A stretch of 58,124 nt of DNA from Desulfatibacillum aliphaticivorans DSM 15576 (GTDB lineage: Bacteria > Desulfobacterota > Desulfobacteria > Desulfobacterales > Desulfatibacillaceae): the NCBI RefSeq assembly GCF_000429905.1, contig NZ_AUCT01000037.1:1-58124 (forward strand), read 5' to 3'. The notes under the pieces were generated by a model. It was not told where the DNA came from, did no database searches, and saw only the letters and a list, made by a program, of their open reading frames with translations. Position numbers and translations under genes: made by a program. Positions within the stretch are counted from its first letter, which is position 1, and every line of letters begins with the position of its first letter. Shown one piece after another: positions 42,919 to 52,165 of the stretch.

Positions 42919-44301
42919 ATGAACAATAAGCAGCCCCCGCCCCTAACCGCCGTTCTGGATTTTTTCGCCTCGGTCAAGCTCTCCATATTTCTGCTTCTGA
43001 CTGTGGCCGCCGCCTCGGTGATCGGCACGCTGATCCCCCAGGAGGGAATGGCGGAGATACACCACCCCATGTACAGCTCGTTCCTGGACGCTGTTTTCAT
43101 CAAACTGGGTTTCTTCAATGTATACAAGGCCTGGTGGTTCCAGCTTCTGTTGGGGCTGTTGGCCCTGAACCTTGTCGTGTGCACGCTCAAACGCCTTCCC
43201 AAAACGTGGAAGCTGGTGACCGGGGTGACTCCGGGCTTCAGCCGGGGCAAGTTCAAAAGCATAAAGGATAAGCATGAGATAAAGTTAAACATGCCGGTCG
43301 AAAAGGCCCGGGAGGTCGTCCTGGACATCGTCTCCAGCCGCTTTAAAACGGTCCAGGAGGCCAAGGACGGGGACGGGTGCACCGTATACGCCGAAAAGGG
43401 CCGTTGGACGCGCATGGGCTTTTATGTAATCCACCTCTCCTTTCTGCTTATTCTGACGGGCGCTTTGCTGGGCTCCATGTTTGGGTACTCGGGCTCCTTA
43501 AATCTTGTGGAGGGCCAGGAAGCCCAGGCCGTGGAAGCAGGCGTAGACAGGCAGAGGCGCGATCTTCCATTCGCCGTCAAATGCGAAAGTTTTAAAGTGC
43601 AGTATTATGAAGGCAGGGACTCGGTCAGCGAATTTACTTCGGACGTCACCATTACCGAGCCGGGCAAGGAGCCCTGGCGGACTTTTATCCGGGTGAACCA
43701 TCCCCTCAGGCTTCATGGAATCAGCCTGTATCAGGCCAGCTACGGCGTGTCCCACTACTCGGGCTCAGTCAGCGTGAGCTTCAAGAACCTGGAGACCGGG
43801 GAGAAGCAGATCGTCCCGGTTCCCATTGCCGCCCAACCCACCGTCCTGCCCTGGGATAAAGGCATGATCATGATCCCCAGCTTTATGGCCCATCTCCATT
43901 CCCGGGACGGCCACGACATGGGGCCGGCTGTCCGCCTCCATATTTTTCCACAGGACGGAAAGCCCAACATGATGCTCATGCCCGTTGGCAGGCCGGAATT
44001 CGCCCGGGAGGTCATGGGGCTGGAAATGGCCGTTTTGGAGGGCGAGGAAATCGTTCCCGTCTATTATACCGGTTTAAAAGTGACCAAAGACCCCGGAGTG
44101 TGGGTGGTCTATTCCGGCTTTATCCTCATCCTGCTGGGCTGCATGGTCACCTTTTTCATGGCTCATCAGCAATTATACATTAAAATTGTCCCGTCGGGGT
44201 CCGGCGCATCCGTGGAACTTGGAGGCGCAGCCAATAAAAACGCCCAGGGGTTTGAAGAACGCGTCAGGCGCATTGCCGGCCGCTTGGAGAATAAGGAGTA
44301 A
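42919..44301 (+). CDS. resB: Cytochrome c biogenesis protein ResB/Ccs1
   Basis: The 460-aa protein has membrane segments near residues 15-35, 60-85, 150-170 and 400-425, with a large periplasmic domain between the last two, as in ResB/Ccs1. It opens LDFFASVKLSIFLLL and has the family's SVIGTLIPQ and GFYVIHLSFLLILTGALLGS. With CcsA it forms the system II heme lyase that attaches heme to CxxCH motifs. ATG 42919 follows a distant AGAGG; the longer frame from 42829 lacks typical sequence. ccsA begins 2 bp after its stop. Confidence 0.91.
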   Translation: MNNKQPPPLTAVLDFFASVKLSIFLLLTVAAASVIGTLIPQEGMAEIHHPMYSSFLDAVFIKLGFFNVYKAWWFQLLLGLLALNLVVCTLKRLPKTWKLVTGVTPGFSRGKFKSIKDKHEIKLNMPVEKAREVVLDIVSSRFKTVQEAKDGDGCTVYAEKGRWTRMGFYVIHLSFLLILTGALLGSMFGYSGSLNLVEGQEAQAVEAGVDRQRRDLPFAVKCESFKVQYYEGRDSVSEFTSDVTITEPGKEPWRTFIRVNHPLRLHGISLYQASYGVSHYSGSVSVSFKNLETGEKQIVPVPIAAQPTVLPWDKGMIMIPSFMAHLHSRDGHDMGPAVRLHIFPQDGKPNMMLMPVGRPEFAREVMGLEMAVLEGEEIVPVYYTGLKVTKDPGVWVVYSGFILILLGCMVTFFMAHQQLYIKIVPSGSGASVELGGAANKNAQGFEERVRRIAGRLENKE

Positions 44302-44303
44302 CA

Positions 44304-45341
44304 ATGGCGCTTCTTGAAATTGTGGAAAGTACTCAAATTGTCTCTTTTATCACCTTTGTATACGGCGCCGCCGCAGTGCTTTATTGGGCCGACTGGGTGT
44401 TTGAAAAGCCGGTGCTCAGCAGGTCGGCGACCTGGCTGATGCTCATTGGTTTTCTGGGCAACACGGCGGGCATCGTCCTGCGCTGGATCGAATCCCATCA
44501 AATGGGCATAGGCCGGGCGCCGTTCACCAATTTGTACGAATCCCTGGTTTTTTTCGCCTGGACCATCGCCATTTTATATCTGGTCATCGAAAAGCAATAT
44601 AAGGTTCGGTCCCTGGGGGCCTTTGCCGCGCCGCTGGCTTTTCTGGCCCTGGCGTATGCAGCCTTGCAAAACAAGGCCATTATGCCCCTCATGCCGGCCC
44701 TGAAAAGCAACTGGCTCATCGCCCACGTCATCACCTGCTTTTTGGGATACGCGGCCTTTGCCGTGGCCTTTGGGCTGGCGGTGATCTACCTGATTAAATC
44801 CAGAGACGCAGGACTTTCCTGGCTGGCAGGGGCCTTGGCTGGAATCGCCGCGACCATCCTGACAGTCATCTTTACGGGCTATCAAACGGATTCCTTTTGG
44901 ACTTTGGCCGGGGCGGGCTTTTTCATAGGCGCCGGGGTGGCGCTGGGCGCCGGCTTTGCAACTTCCGCCGTCGTCAATCTGGTCAAAAAAAGCGATCCTG
45001 AAGGCAAAGGCCGGGTGAACAAAATGCTGCCCGACCTGGGAGTCCTGGACGAGCTTACCTATCAGACCATCCTGTTCGGATTCATGTTCCTCACCGCCGG
45101 CATCATCACGGGCTCGGTCTGGGCCAACTCGGCCTGGGGAAGGTACTGGTCCTGGGACCCCAAGGAAACCTGGTCCCTGATCACATGGCTGATTTATGGC
45201 GCCATGATCCACTCCCGCCTGGTGCGGGGATGGCGGGGCAGGCGCACGGTCTATCTTTCCCTTTTCGGGTTCGGCGCCGTGCTGTTTACTTATTTTGGGG
45301 TTAACACCCTGCTCAAGGGCCTGCACAGCTACGCCACTTAA
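44304..45341 (+). CDS. ccsA: Cytochrome c biogenesis protein CcsA (heme handling)
   Basis: The 345-aa protein has eight membrane segments and the heme-handling WWD motif as WGRYWSWDPKETWSLITW (about 275-292), plus conserved His residues in the flanking loops (HVITCFLGY near 141 and SRLVRGWRG after the motif). It delivers heme across the membrane to ResB for cytochrome c maturation. AAGGAG precedes the ATG. The c-type cytochrome qrcA lies 730 bp downstream. Confidence 0.93.
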   Translation: MALLEIVESTQIVSFITFVYGAAAVLYWADWVFEKPVLSRSATWLMLIGFLGNTAGIVLRWIESHQMGIGRAPFTNLYESLVFFAWTIAILYLVIEKQYKVRSLGAFAAPLAFLALAYAALQNKAIMPLMPALKSNWLIAHVITCFLGYAAFAVAFGLAVIYLIKSRDAGLSWLAGALAGIAATILTVIFTGYQTDSFWTLAGAGFFIGAGVALGAGFATSAVVNLVKKSDPEGKGRVNKMLPDLGVLDELTYQTILFGFMFLTAGIITGSVWANSAWGRYWSWDPKETWSLITWLIYGAMIHSRLVRGWRGRRTVYLSLFGFGAVLFTYFGVNTLLKGLHSYAT

Positions 45342-46070
45342 CTATTTGGTTAATATTGTTTTACCATATAAACCCAAACCTACGCATCATCCATAAAATT
45401 TGCAGGTTGGGTGACTTTTCGCCGCACTCAAACGGCCAAAAATCTCAAGCGATTGCCTATCCGGACAGCATCCAACGCCACACAATCAACGGCGCAGGTT
45501 CACCCAACATTCCAACCGACTGTTGCGGTTTTAGTCCCGTCGGATGAACCTGCGCTCGTCACTTTTGGCGCATGTGAAAATCATTCTAAAAAACGTTACC
45601 CCATCCAACGATCTCCCCCTGTGCAGAACCATCCGACCGACCTGCCCTGTTGCCATTGACATCAAATATAGTGCGTTAAAACTTTAAAACAGTCTGTTGC
45701 ACGGGGGGGCGTTCGGACGTCTTCACTTCAACTTTTGGCGTCCTGGCCAAAGAGGGCTTTTGGCCTCAATTTTTCTTTGCTTGTTCCATATTTCGCAAGC
45801 GCCCAATTATCGGGCCTTTTCAAGGCCTGGCAAGGCGTTGGCGTCCTTCTTGAATTGCAATTTACCTTGACAAGTTTGCTTCCTACGAGTACTAAACCTT
45901 TCCTTGAAAGTATTGGATGCAAGGGGCGTCCTTCCTGCTTTCCCGCAAGGCATTGATTTTAATAATAAAGCGTTATTGTCAGGCATCCGGCGGATACCCG
46001 TTGCCGTCAACGTGCGACCGGATGTTGTGAAATTTTGAACAACCCTTAGCAGGCGACAGTTGGAGTGAAC
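45342..46070. other. Gene-free stretch with nested palindromes before the qrc genes
   Basis: No gene is seen. It holds ACCCAAACCT/AGGTTGGGT (45372-45412), a large nested palindrome (45492-45555) and, at 45983-46026, CATCCGG/CCGGATG. Bases 45735-45850 contain several copies of GGCGT(CC/TT) and look like decayed sequence. The qrc promoter must be in the right part but no clear match was found. Confidence 0.55.
45492..45555. repeat. Nested inverted repeat
   Basis: GCGCAGGTTCA (45492-45502) pairs with TGAACCTGCGC (45545-45555); inside it CCGAC (45516-45520) pairs with GTCGG (45539-45543). The outer stem is perfect over 11 bp. Confidence 0.75.
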
Positions 46071-46868
46071 ATGAGCGGACCGGAAAAAACCCAACAAGAC
46101 GGGGCGGCTCACAAAAAGGATGACAGCGCGGGCGTGTTTGCAATGTCCCTTTTCGCAGCTGGCATCAGTGTGTATGTGAGTCTCTTTGTGGGATGGCTTG
46201 TGCTTCCCGAGCTGCTATATTCCAGGCAGCATCAGCCCATTGATTTTAACCATGCCATCCATATGGAAATTGTGGATGGCTGCACGTCCTGCCACGTGTT
46301 TCGCGAGGACGGCACATTTGCGGGAACCCCCACCCTGGATCAATGCATTGACTGCCACGAGGAGGTTCAGAGCATCGAGCCGGAGCCGGGCGACGAGGAT
46401 TATGAAGCCCGCATGGCGCAATACCTCGATGAAGTCAAATTTGTGGAGGAATACGTCCAGCAGGATAAGGAAGTGCCTTGGCTGATTTACTCCAAGCAGC
46501 CTGACTGCGTCTTCTTCTCCCATGCCGCACATATGACCAGCCACAAATTCAAGGTGTTGGAAGACGGCAAGATCGGCGCCCCCCCCGTGGAATTCGAGCC
46601 CGGCGAGGAACCCGAGGACGCCCGCTGCAACATGTGCCACATGGCTTTCATTGACGGCGAGGCCGTGCCCTTCGGCGAAGCCGAGACCCTGCCCTTGTAC
46701 CGGAGAAACTGGATCACCACGTATCCGATCGACATTTGGGGCAGGAACATCTCCGGCTTCAACGACCATTATTATGACAGCGCGAAAATGGACGACTGCG
46801 CCCAGTGCCACTATGATCAACGCAATGATCATCAGGGCAAGGATGCTTGCTTTGTCTGCCATAAATAA
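46071..46868 (+). CDS. qrcA: Qrc complex multiheme cytochrome c subunit QrcA
   Basis: The 265-aa protein has a membrane anchor near residues 22-45 and a periplasmic part with five CxxCH heme motifs: CTSCH, CIDCH, CNMCH, CAQCH and CFVCH. In the known Qrc complex QrcA takes electrons from the periplasmic type I cytochrome c3 pool (fed by hydrogenases and formate dehydrogenases) and passes them on to menaquinone. A sixth site may have been lost or altered at CVFFSH. GGAG 5 nt before ATG 46071 decides the start. It heads qrcABCD. Confidence 0.9.
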   Translation: MSGPEKTQQDGAAHKKDDSAGVFAMSLFAAGISVYVSLFVGWLVLPELLYSRQHQPIDFNHAIHMEIVDGCTSCHVFREDGTFAGTPTLDQCIDCHEEVQSIEPEPGDEDYEARMAQYLDEVKFVEEYVQQDKEVPWLIYSKQPDCVFFSHAAHMTSHKFKVLEDGKIGAPPVEFEPGEEPEDARCNMCHMAFIDGEAVPFGEAETLPLYRRNWITTYPIDIWGRNISGFNDHYYDSAKMDDCAQCHYDQRNDHQGKDACFVCHK

Positions 46869-46946
46869 GGTGCAAGGCGAAAGCGGCATGGTATGATTGC
46901 CGAATTGAAACCAAATTCTTCTGGCAAGAAGTGAGGGATAAAACAT

Positions 46947-49175
46947 ATGAAACTCAACAGAAGAAACTTCCTGTTGGTCAGTACCGCGGGGGCGGCTGGC
47001 GGCGCTGTAGGATCCATGTTCAGCCCGTTGTCCTGGAAACTCATGGACGACTCCTCCATCTGGACCCAAAACTGGCCCTGGACCCCGGTTCCTGCGGACG
47101 GTGAAGTTAACTTTGAAGAGACCACCTGCACATTGTGCCCCGGCGGCTGCCGGGTCAAAGTCCGCAAGGTGGACGAGCGGCCCATTAAACTGGAAGGCGT
47201 GGAAGGCGGCCCCGTCAATGACGGCGGCATCTGCATCCTGGGCCTGACCGCACTCCAGCTGCTTTTCGGCCCCGCCAGAGTGCATACCCCTATGAAGAGG
47301 GCGGGCAAACGGGGCGAAGGCAAGTGGGTGGAAATCACCTGGGAGGAAGCCATCAGCGAAGTCAGCGGCAAGCTGGCCGAAATCCGGGAAACCGGACGGG
47401 CGCAGGACCTGGGCTGCATCGCAGGCGGCGGAAAAGGCGTCATCAACGCCCTCTTTTCCCGGTTCATGGAAGCCTATGGGTCGCCTAACTTCTACTGGCA
47501 GGCCACAGCCTGGGACTGTTACGAGGAAAACATCCTCCGCACCCTGGGGCTGAACGGAACCGCCGGATTCGACCTGGAAAACGCGGACAACATCCTTTCC
47601 TTCGGTGCAGGCCTTTTGGACGGATGGGGATCTCCGGTGCATGTATTCCAGGCCCACAGCAAGTGGCGCGAAAACCATGACGGCCACGCCACCCTGGTGC
47701 AGATCGACGCCCAGCTTTCCAACACGGCGGCCAAGGCGGACAAATGGCTGCCTATCGTTCCCGGAACCGAAGGCGCCGTGGCCATGGCCATGGCCCACGT
47801 CATCATCTCCAAGAATCTTTACAACCGGGGATACGTCAATTGGAACACCACGGGCTTCAGGGATTTCTACCGCACGGTGGAAAGCGAATACGCGCCCGCC
47901 AAGGTGGTTAAGATCGCCTGCCCGGTGGATAATAAGGAATACCAGAAAAAATGGCTGGAAGAGTTGGAATCCAGGGCCATCGCCTTTGCCAAGGCTGACA
48001 AGCCCCTGGCCGTCGCCGGCAAGGGCAACGGCGACCGTCCGGTCTCCCAGGCCGAATTGAACGCCGTCCAGGCCTTGAACGCACTGGTCGGCGCCATCAA
48101 CCGCAAGGAAGGCGGCATGGTGGTGCTGCCCGACGAACCCAAGTATCCCTGGAAGCCGGTTGTCATGGACGCCGAAGCCAGGAGCTACAAGCCTTCCCTG
48201 GTATCCGTCAGGGGACGCTCCAAATACGGCCACTCCAACCTGGTGAGCGTTCTGCCTCAGGCCCTGAACTCTTCCCACGAAGGCCTCAAGGTTCTGTTGC
48301 TGGCAGGCTCCAATCCTTTGTACACCCTGGCAGACACGGAAAAGACGGCGGAAGCCCTGCAAAAGGTCGAGTACATCGTCAGCTTTTCTTCTCAGTTCAA
48401 CGATACCACGGCTTACGCGGACATCATTCTTCCGGATCACATCTTCCTGGAAAGCACGGTGGACGCGCCCACGCCTCCGGGTTTTGCAAAACCCGTGTAC
48501 GGCCTGGCCGAGCCGGTCATTAAGCCGGTGTACAAAACCAAGGCCATGGGCGACTCCATCATTGAAATCGCCAAGGCCATGGGCGGAACCATCGCCCAGT
48601 CCTTCCCGTGGGCCGACAGCGCCGAGGCCATAGAGCAGGCCCTTGGCGGCAAATGGCCTCTTCTGAAAAGGGGCGGCGTCTATGTAAATGAAGATTTTAC
48701 CCCTGAGACGGAAGGCGTACGGTTCCGTTTCTTCGCCCGCTCCGGCATGGAAAGCAGGATCTCCATCCAGGGCAAGGCCGAACAATACCCCCTGATTGCG
48801 ACCCCCGTGGACTGCATCAGGCTGGCCACGGGCGCCCTCGCGGATACGCCCTTCATGGTCAAAACCGTCTCGGATAAAAAACTGAAGCACAAAGAGCTTG
48901 TGGTGCAGGTTAACGCCATGACCGCCCAGCAGTACGGCTTTAAGGAAGGCTCGGAAGCCGTCCTGGAAACCCCGGTGGCGAAGGCCAAGGTAAGAGTCCA
49001 TTGCTCCGAAGAAATCGCCCCCGGCTTGGTGGGCGTTCCCCGGGGACTGGGCCATATAGCTCATGATGAATTTGTGGGTGGCAAGGGAACCAATTACAAC
49101 ACCCTCATCAGCCCCGTTCAAGATCCTGCCACTGGCTTTGACGTGGCTTGGGGAATCAGGGCGAAACTGACTTAA
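46947..49175 (+). CDS. qrcB: Qrc complex molybdopterin oxidoreductase-like subunit QrcB
   Basis: The 742-aa protein opens with a twin-arginine signal (NRRNFLLVSTAGAAGG), so it is exported folded. A cluster site CTLCPGGCRVKV with a fourth Cys in GGICILG lies near residues 53-90. The rest has the molybdopterin oxidoreductase fold with a C-terminal dinucleotide-binding domain (GFKEGSEAVLETP, IAPGLVGVPRGLGHIA). In characterised Qrc this subunit carries no molybdenum and acts as a structural part. It starts 78 bp after qrcA. Confidence 0.9.
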   Translation: MKLNRRNFLLVSTAGAAGGAVGSMFSPLSWKLMDDSSIWTQNWPWTPVPADGEVNFEETTCTLCPGGCRVKVRKVDERPIKLEGVEGGPVNDGGICILGLTALQLLFGPARVHTPMKRAGKRGEGKWVEITWEEAISEVSGKLAEIRETGRAQDLGCIAGGGKGVINALFSRFMEAYGSPNFYWQATAWDCYEENILRTLGLNGTAGFDLENADNILSFGAGLLDGWGSPVHVFQAHSKWRENHDGHATLVQIDAQLSNTAAKADKWLPIVPGTEGAVAMAMAHVIISKNLYNRGYVNWNTTGFRDFYRTVESEYAPAKVVKIACPVDNKEYQKKWLEELESRAIAFAKADKPLAVAGKGNGDRPVSQAELNAVQALNALVGAINRKEGGMVVLPDEPKYPWKPVVMDAEARSYKPSLVSVRGRSKYGHSNLVSVLPQALNSSHEGLKVLLLAGSNPLYTLADTEKTAEALQKVEYIVSFSSQFNDTTAYADIILPDHIFLESTVDAPTPPGFAKPVYGLAEPVIKPVYKTKAMGDSIIEIAKAMGGTIAQSFPWADSAEAIEQALGGKWPLLKRGGVYVNEDFTPETEGVRFRFFARSGMESRISIQGKAEQYPLIATPVDCIRLATGALADTPFMVKTVSDKKLKHKELVVQVNAMTAQQYGFKEGSEAVLETPVAKAKVRVHCSEEIAPGLVGVPRGLGHIAHDEFVGGKGTNYNTLISPVQDPATGFDVAWGIRAKLT

Positions 49176-49194
49176 TCCATAAGGTGAGGTTCTA

Positions 49195-50055
49195 ATGGGA
49201 GAAACACAAGGACACGGACACCAGGAAGGACACGGCCACGCCCAAGGCTCCAAATACGGGATGGTCATCGACCTGGACAAGTGCACCGGTTGCGGCGCCT
49301 GCATGGTGGCCTGCATGGCGGAGAATAACGTCCCCACCAAACCGGACGAGACAAACAAACTGGACACCATCACCTGGATGCGGGTTTTTAAACTGAGCAA
49401 CGGCAAGGCCTTTCCCGAGGCCGAAACCTGTTACCTGCCCAGGCCCTGCATGCATTGCGGGGGCAAGCACGACGCGGGACACAGCCCCTGCGTTTCCGTG
49501 TGTCCGGCTACTGCAACGGATTACAGCTATAAGACGGGCATCGTCAGCCAGATTTACACCCGCTGCTTCGGATGCCGTTACTGCATGGGCGCCTGCCCGT
49601 ACAAAGCCCGTTACTTTAACTGGTGGGATCCCAAATTCCCCGCAGACATGAAGGAATACCTGAGCCCGGACGTCTCCGTGCGCATGCGCGGCATTGTGGA
49701 AAAATGCAGCTTCTGCTTCCACAGATATCAACGGGCCATGGACAGGGCTTTTTACGAAGGCCGCGAACTGGAAGAACACGAATACCAGACCGCGTGCACC
49801 CAGGCCTGTCCGGCCGGCGCCATCACCTTCGGCGACCTGAACAACGAGCGCCACATGGTGCACAAGGTCGTAAACGACAAACACGAAGGCCACGCCGTAC
49901 TGCAGGGCCGCAAGCCCTTCCGCCTGCTGGAGGAACTGGACACCAATCCCAAGGTTTACTACCTTTCCGCCAGAGATTGGGTGGTGAAGGCCGGCAACGC
50001 ATCCCTGAGGGAGACCAAACCGGCGACCAAAAAGCCTTCGGGCGGTCATCACTAA
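49195..50055 (+). CDS. qrcC: Qrc complex ferredoxin-like subunit QrcC
   Basis: The 286-aa protein has four Cys groups typical of NrfC/DmsB-type electron carriers: CTGCGACMVAC, CMHCGG plus CVSVCP, CFGCRYCMGACP, and CSFCFHR plus CTQACP, giving up to four Fe-S clusters. It would carry electrons from the hemes to QrcD. There is no signal of its own; it is probably exported together with the Tat substrate QrcB. The first 18 residues are unusually His/Gly-rich and the protein ends GGHH. Confidence 0.92.
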   Translation: MGETQGHGHQEGHGHAQGSKYGMVIDLDKCTGCGACMVACMAENNVPTKPDETNKLDTITWMRVFKLSNGKAFPEAETCYLPRPCMHCGGKHDAGHSPCVSVCPATATDYSYKTGIVSQIYTRCFGCRYCMGACPYKARYFNWWDPKFPADMKEYLSPDVSVRMRGIVEKCSFCFHRYQRAMDRAFYEGRELEEHEYQTACTQACPAGAITFGDLNNERHMVHKVVNDKHEGHAVLQGRKPFRLLEELDTNPKVYYLSARDWVVKAGNASLRETKPATKKPSGGHH

Positions 50056-50143
50056 GGCCAAAAGGCGGCAATTCAAACAAGCCGCTTAAGCTGGAAACTT
50101 GAATGAACAGCTTGAATAAATTGATTGGCAAGGAGCAGCACTA

Positions 50144-51424
50144 ATGGAAGCAGCCTATCAAAAAATAGTTCGACTGGAGTCGCAACTGCACCCCGAGGGG
50201 GTTCAAAGAGCCCCGTTGTGGCAGTTTGTCCTGTGGCTGGGCTTTTTCGGAGCCGTCCTCCTGTGGGGCGTATACGCCATGTTCCTGTGTTGGTTCAAGG
50301 GCCTCAACCAGACCAACATGAACGACTACTATGGGTTCGCACTCTGGATCTGGGCCGACTTGGGCGTTATCGCCGTGGGCGGCGGCGCCTTTTTCACCGG
50401 CCTTCTCCGGTACGTCATCGGTAAAGACCCCCTGAAGTACATTATCAACTACGCCGTGCTCATTGGGTTCATCTGCTACAGTTCCGCCCTTTTGATCCTG
50501 GCGATCGACATTGGGCAGCCTCTCCGCGGGTGGTTCATCTTCTGGCATGCGAACGTGCACTCCATGCTGACGGAGGTGGCCTTCTGCCTGAGCTGCTACT
50601 TTGGGGTCCTGTGCATTGAATACATTCCCCTGGTTCTGGAAAACCGCAAACTGGATGAAATTCCCTTCTTCCATCACACCGCCCATAACTTCCACGAAGT
50701 CATGGCGATCTTTGCGGCCACAGGCGCGTTCCTGTCCTTCTTCCACCAGGGCTCCCTGGGCGGCGTGGCCGGCGTTTTGTTCGGCAGGCCTTTCGCCTAC
50801 CGCCCCGAGTTTTACATCTGGCCCACCACCTTCTTCCTGTTCACCTGGTCTGCGGCGGCCTGCGGCCCCTGCTTCACCATCCTGGTGACCAAAATCACGG
50901 AAGCCATCACCCGCAAAAAGCTGGTGAAGGACAATGTGGTGGAGCTCCTGGCCAAGATTGCAGGATGGATGCTTCTGACCTATTCCATCGCCAAAATCGC
51001 CGACACCCTGTACTGGGGATTCGTCATGCTGCCCAAGCACGGCCTGCAGATCACGGATTTCTACACCAACGCCTCCCTGATCTATACCAAGCTGGGAGGG
51101 GTTCCCTGGATCCTGCTGATTGAAATCCTGTGCTCCGTGATCCCGGCCCTGATCCTGGTGAGCAAAAAGGGCAGGCAGAGCAAGCCCGCCTTGGTTGTGG
51201 CGGTTCTCCTGGGATCCATGTGCGCCCTGATCAACCGCTGGGTCATGGTCCTCCAGGTCATGGCGGCGCCCATCATGACCTTCGACCAGTTCGCCCTGTA
51301 CTTCCCGAGCTGGCAGGAACTGGCCACCACGATCCTGCCCGTGGCTTACGGCGTGATTCTCATCAGCCTCAGCCACAGGTATTTGCCGGTGTTCCCCCAG
51401 GAACGCGAACTCAACCCGGTCTAA
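50144..51424 (+). CDS. qrcD: Qrc complex quinone-binding membrane subunit QrcD (NrfD family)
   Basis: The 426-aa protein has ten membrane segments as in NrfD/PsrC-type quinone-binding subunits. The region FWHANVHSMLTEVAFCL and FHHTAHNFHEVMAIFAATGAF provides conserved His and acidic residues. It reduces menaquinone with electrons from QrcC and may couple this to charge movement across the membrane. AAGGAG lies close to the ATG. Confidence 0.92.
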   Translation: MEAAYQKIVRLESQLHPEGVQRAPLWQFVLWLGFFGAVLLWGVYAMFLCWFKGLNQTNMNDYYGFALWIWADLGVIAVGGGAFFTGLLRYVIGKDPLKYIINYAVLIGFICYSSALLILAIDIGQPLRGWFIFWHANVHSMLTEVAFCLSCYFGVLCIEYIPLVLENRKLDEIPFFHHTAHNFHEVMAIFAATGAFLSFFHQGSLGGVAGVLFGRPFAYRPEFYIWPTTFFLFTWSAAACGPCFTILVTKITEAITRKKLVKDNVVELLAKIAGWMLLTYSIAKIADTLYWGFVMLPKHGLQITDFYTNASLIYTKLGGVPWILLIEILCSVIPALILVSKKGRQSKPALVVAVLLGSMCALINRWVMVLQVMAAPIMTFDQFALYFPSWQELATTILPVAYGVILISLSHRYLPVFPQERELNPV

Positions 51425-51463
51425 GGGCCAAGCTCCCGGTAAGGCGGGAAAAGGAGAAAGCAA

Positions 51464-51658
51464 ATGTTTCCGTTTTCATTTGAATGGCACTGGGACATGT
51501 CGCACATCGTCTTCATGGGCGGGCTCTGGTACGCCATCTGCATCATGGCTCTCGGCGTGAACTACGTGCTCGGCAAGTCTTTTATGCAGACCATCAAAGG
51601 CGACTCCGGCCACGGCCATGACGATCATGGACACGACGGCCACGGCGAGCATCATTAA
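51464..51658 (+). CDS. Small membrane protein with His-rich tail, possible extra Qrc subunit
   Basis: The 64-aa product has one membrane segment (about residues 12-36) and a C-terminal tail of 16 residues with eight His (GHGHDDHGHDGHGEHH). AAGGAG lies 7 nt before the ATG; it starts 39 bp after qrcD and is followed by a strong terminator, so it is part of the qrc transcript. It resembles small subunits in respiratory complexes. Metal binding by the tail is likely but unproven. The name is left open. Confidence 0.7.
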   Translation: MFPFSFEWHWDMSHIVFMGGLWYAICIMALGVNYVLGKSFMQTIKGDSGHGHDDHGHDGHGEHH

Positions 51659-51686
51659 GCGCCTAAGCCGCTAATATGCAATTCCC

Positions 51687-51725
51687 AAAGGGGGAGCTTC
51701 TTTAACAGGAGGCTCCCCCTTTTTC
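51687..51725 (+). terminator. Rho-independent terminator after the qrc unit
   Basis: AAAGGGGGAGC (51687-51697) pairs with GCTCCCCCTTT (51712-51722), then TTTTTCG. Confidence 0.88.
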
Positions 51726-52165
51726 GTCCAATGCACATTTGGAACAACCTAACGCCTAAAGCCTTTAACGACGGGAAAAATCTTCGTCTATTCCGTTTTT
51801 TCGATCTTCCAGGATTGTTATTCAGGCTGCAAATCTCCCCCCGCAAACCAAGTCTTATTAACACTCACTTAAATAACATTCCAAATTTGTTAACAAAAAC
51901 CGAAAATTTCTTCCTTGACCTCAAGAATTAAGCCTGCTATGAAATTCTAAATTACCGCCTTGACCGGAACTATTCAGATCAAAAAGGCGTGCCAAGCACA
52001 TTCGTTGTACTTTCCATTTTCCTTCTTGTTCTTGTTCCGGCCGCATAACGTTTGGGGAAGATTTTTTGGGACCCCAGACCTCGTTTTTGTTGTAAATCAA
52101 AAAGAACTGCTTTTTTAAAATTCGTAACCAATTTGAAACCGTCGATAGGCGAAGAGGGTGCTGTC
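51726..52165. other. AT-rich gene-free stretch
   Basis: No gene is seen. It holds a candidate promoter (51915-51943) and a small palindrome TTTGTTAACAAA near 51888. The leader to the transporter would be about 220 nt. Confidence 0.5.
51915..51943 (+). promoter_or_regulatory. Candidate promoter of the SLC13-type transporter
   Basis: TTGACC (51915-51920) and TATGAA (51938-51943) are 17 bp apart. Confidence 0.4.

Noticed and set aside
45830..45850. CTGGCAAGGCGTTGGC resembling a -24/-12 promoter
   Set aside because: GG and GC are 10 nt apart, but the -12 element reads TTGG rather than TTGC, and no gene starts near it.
46215..49406. Very long open frame (1,063 codons) on the minus strand
   Set aside because: It lies opposite qrcA, qrcB and the start of qrcC, whose motifs are certain. 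It is an antisense shadow due to GC-rich codon use and has no recognisable domains.
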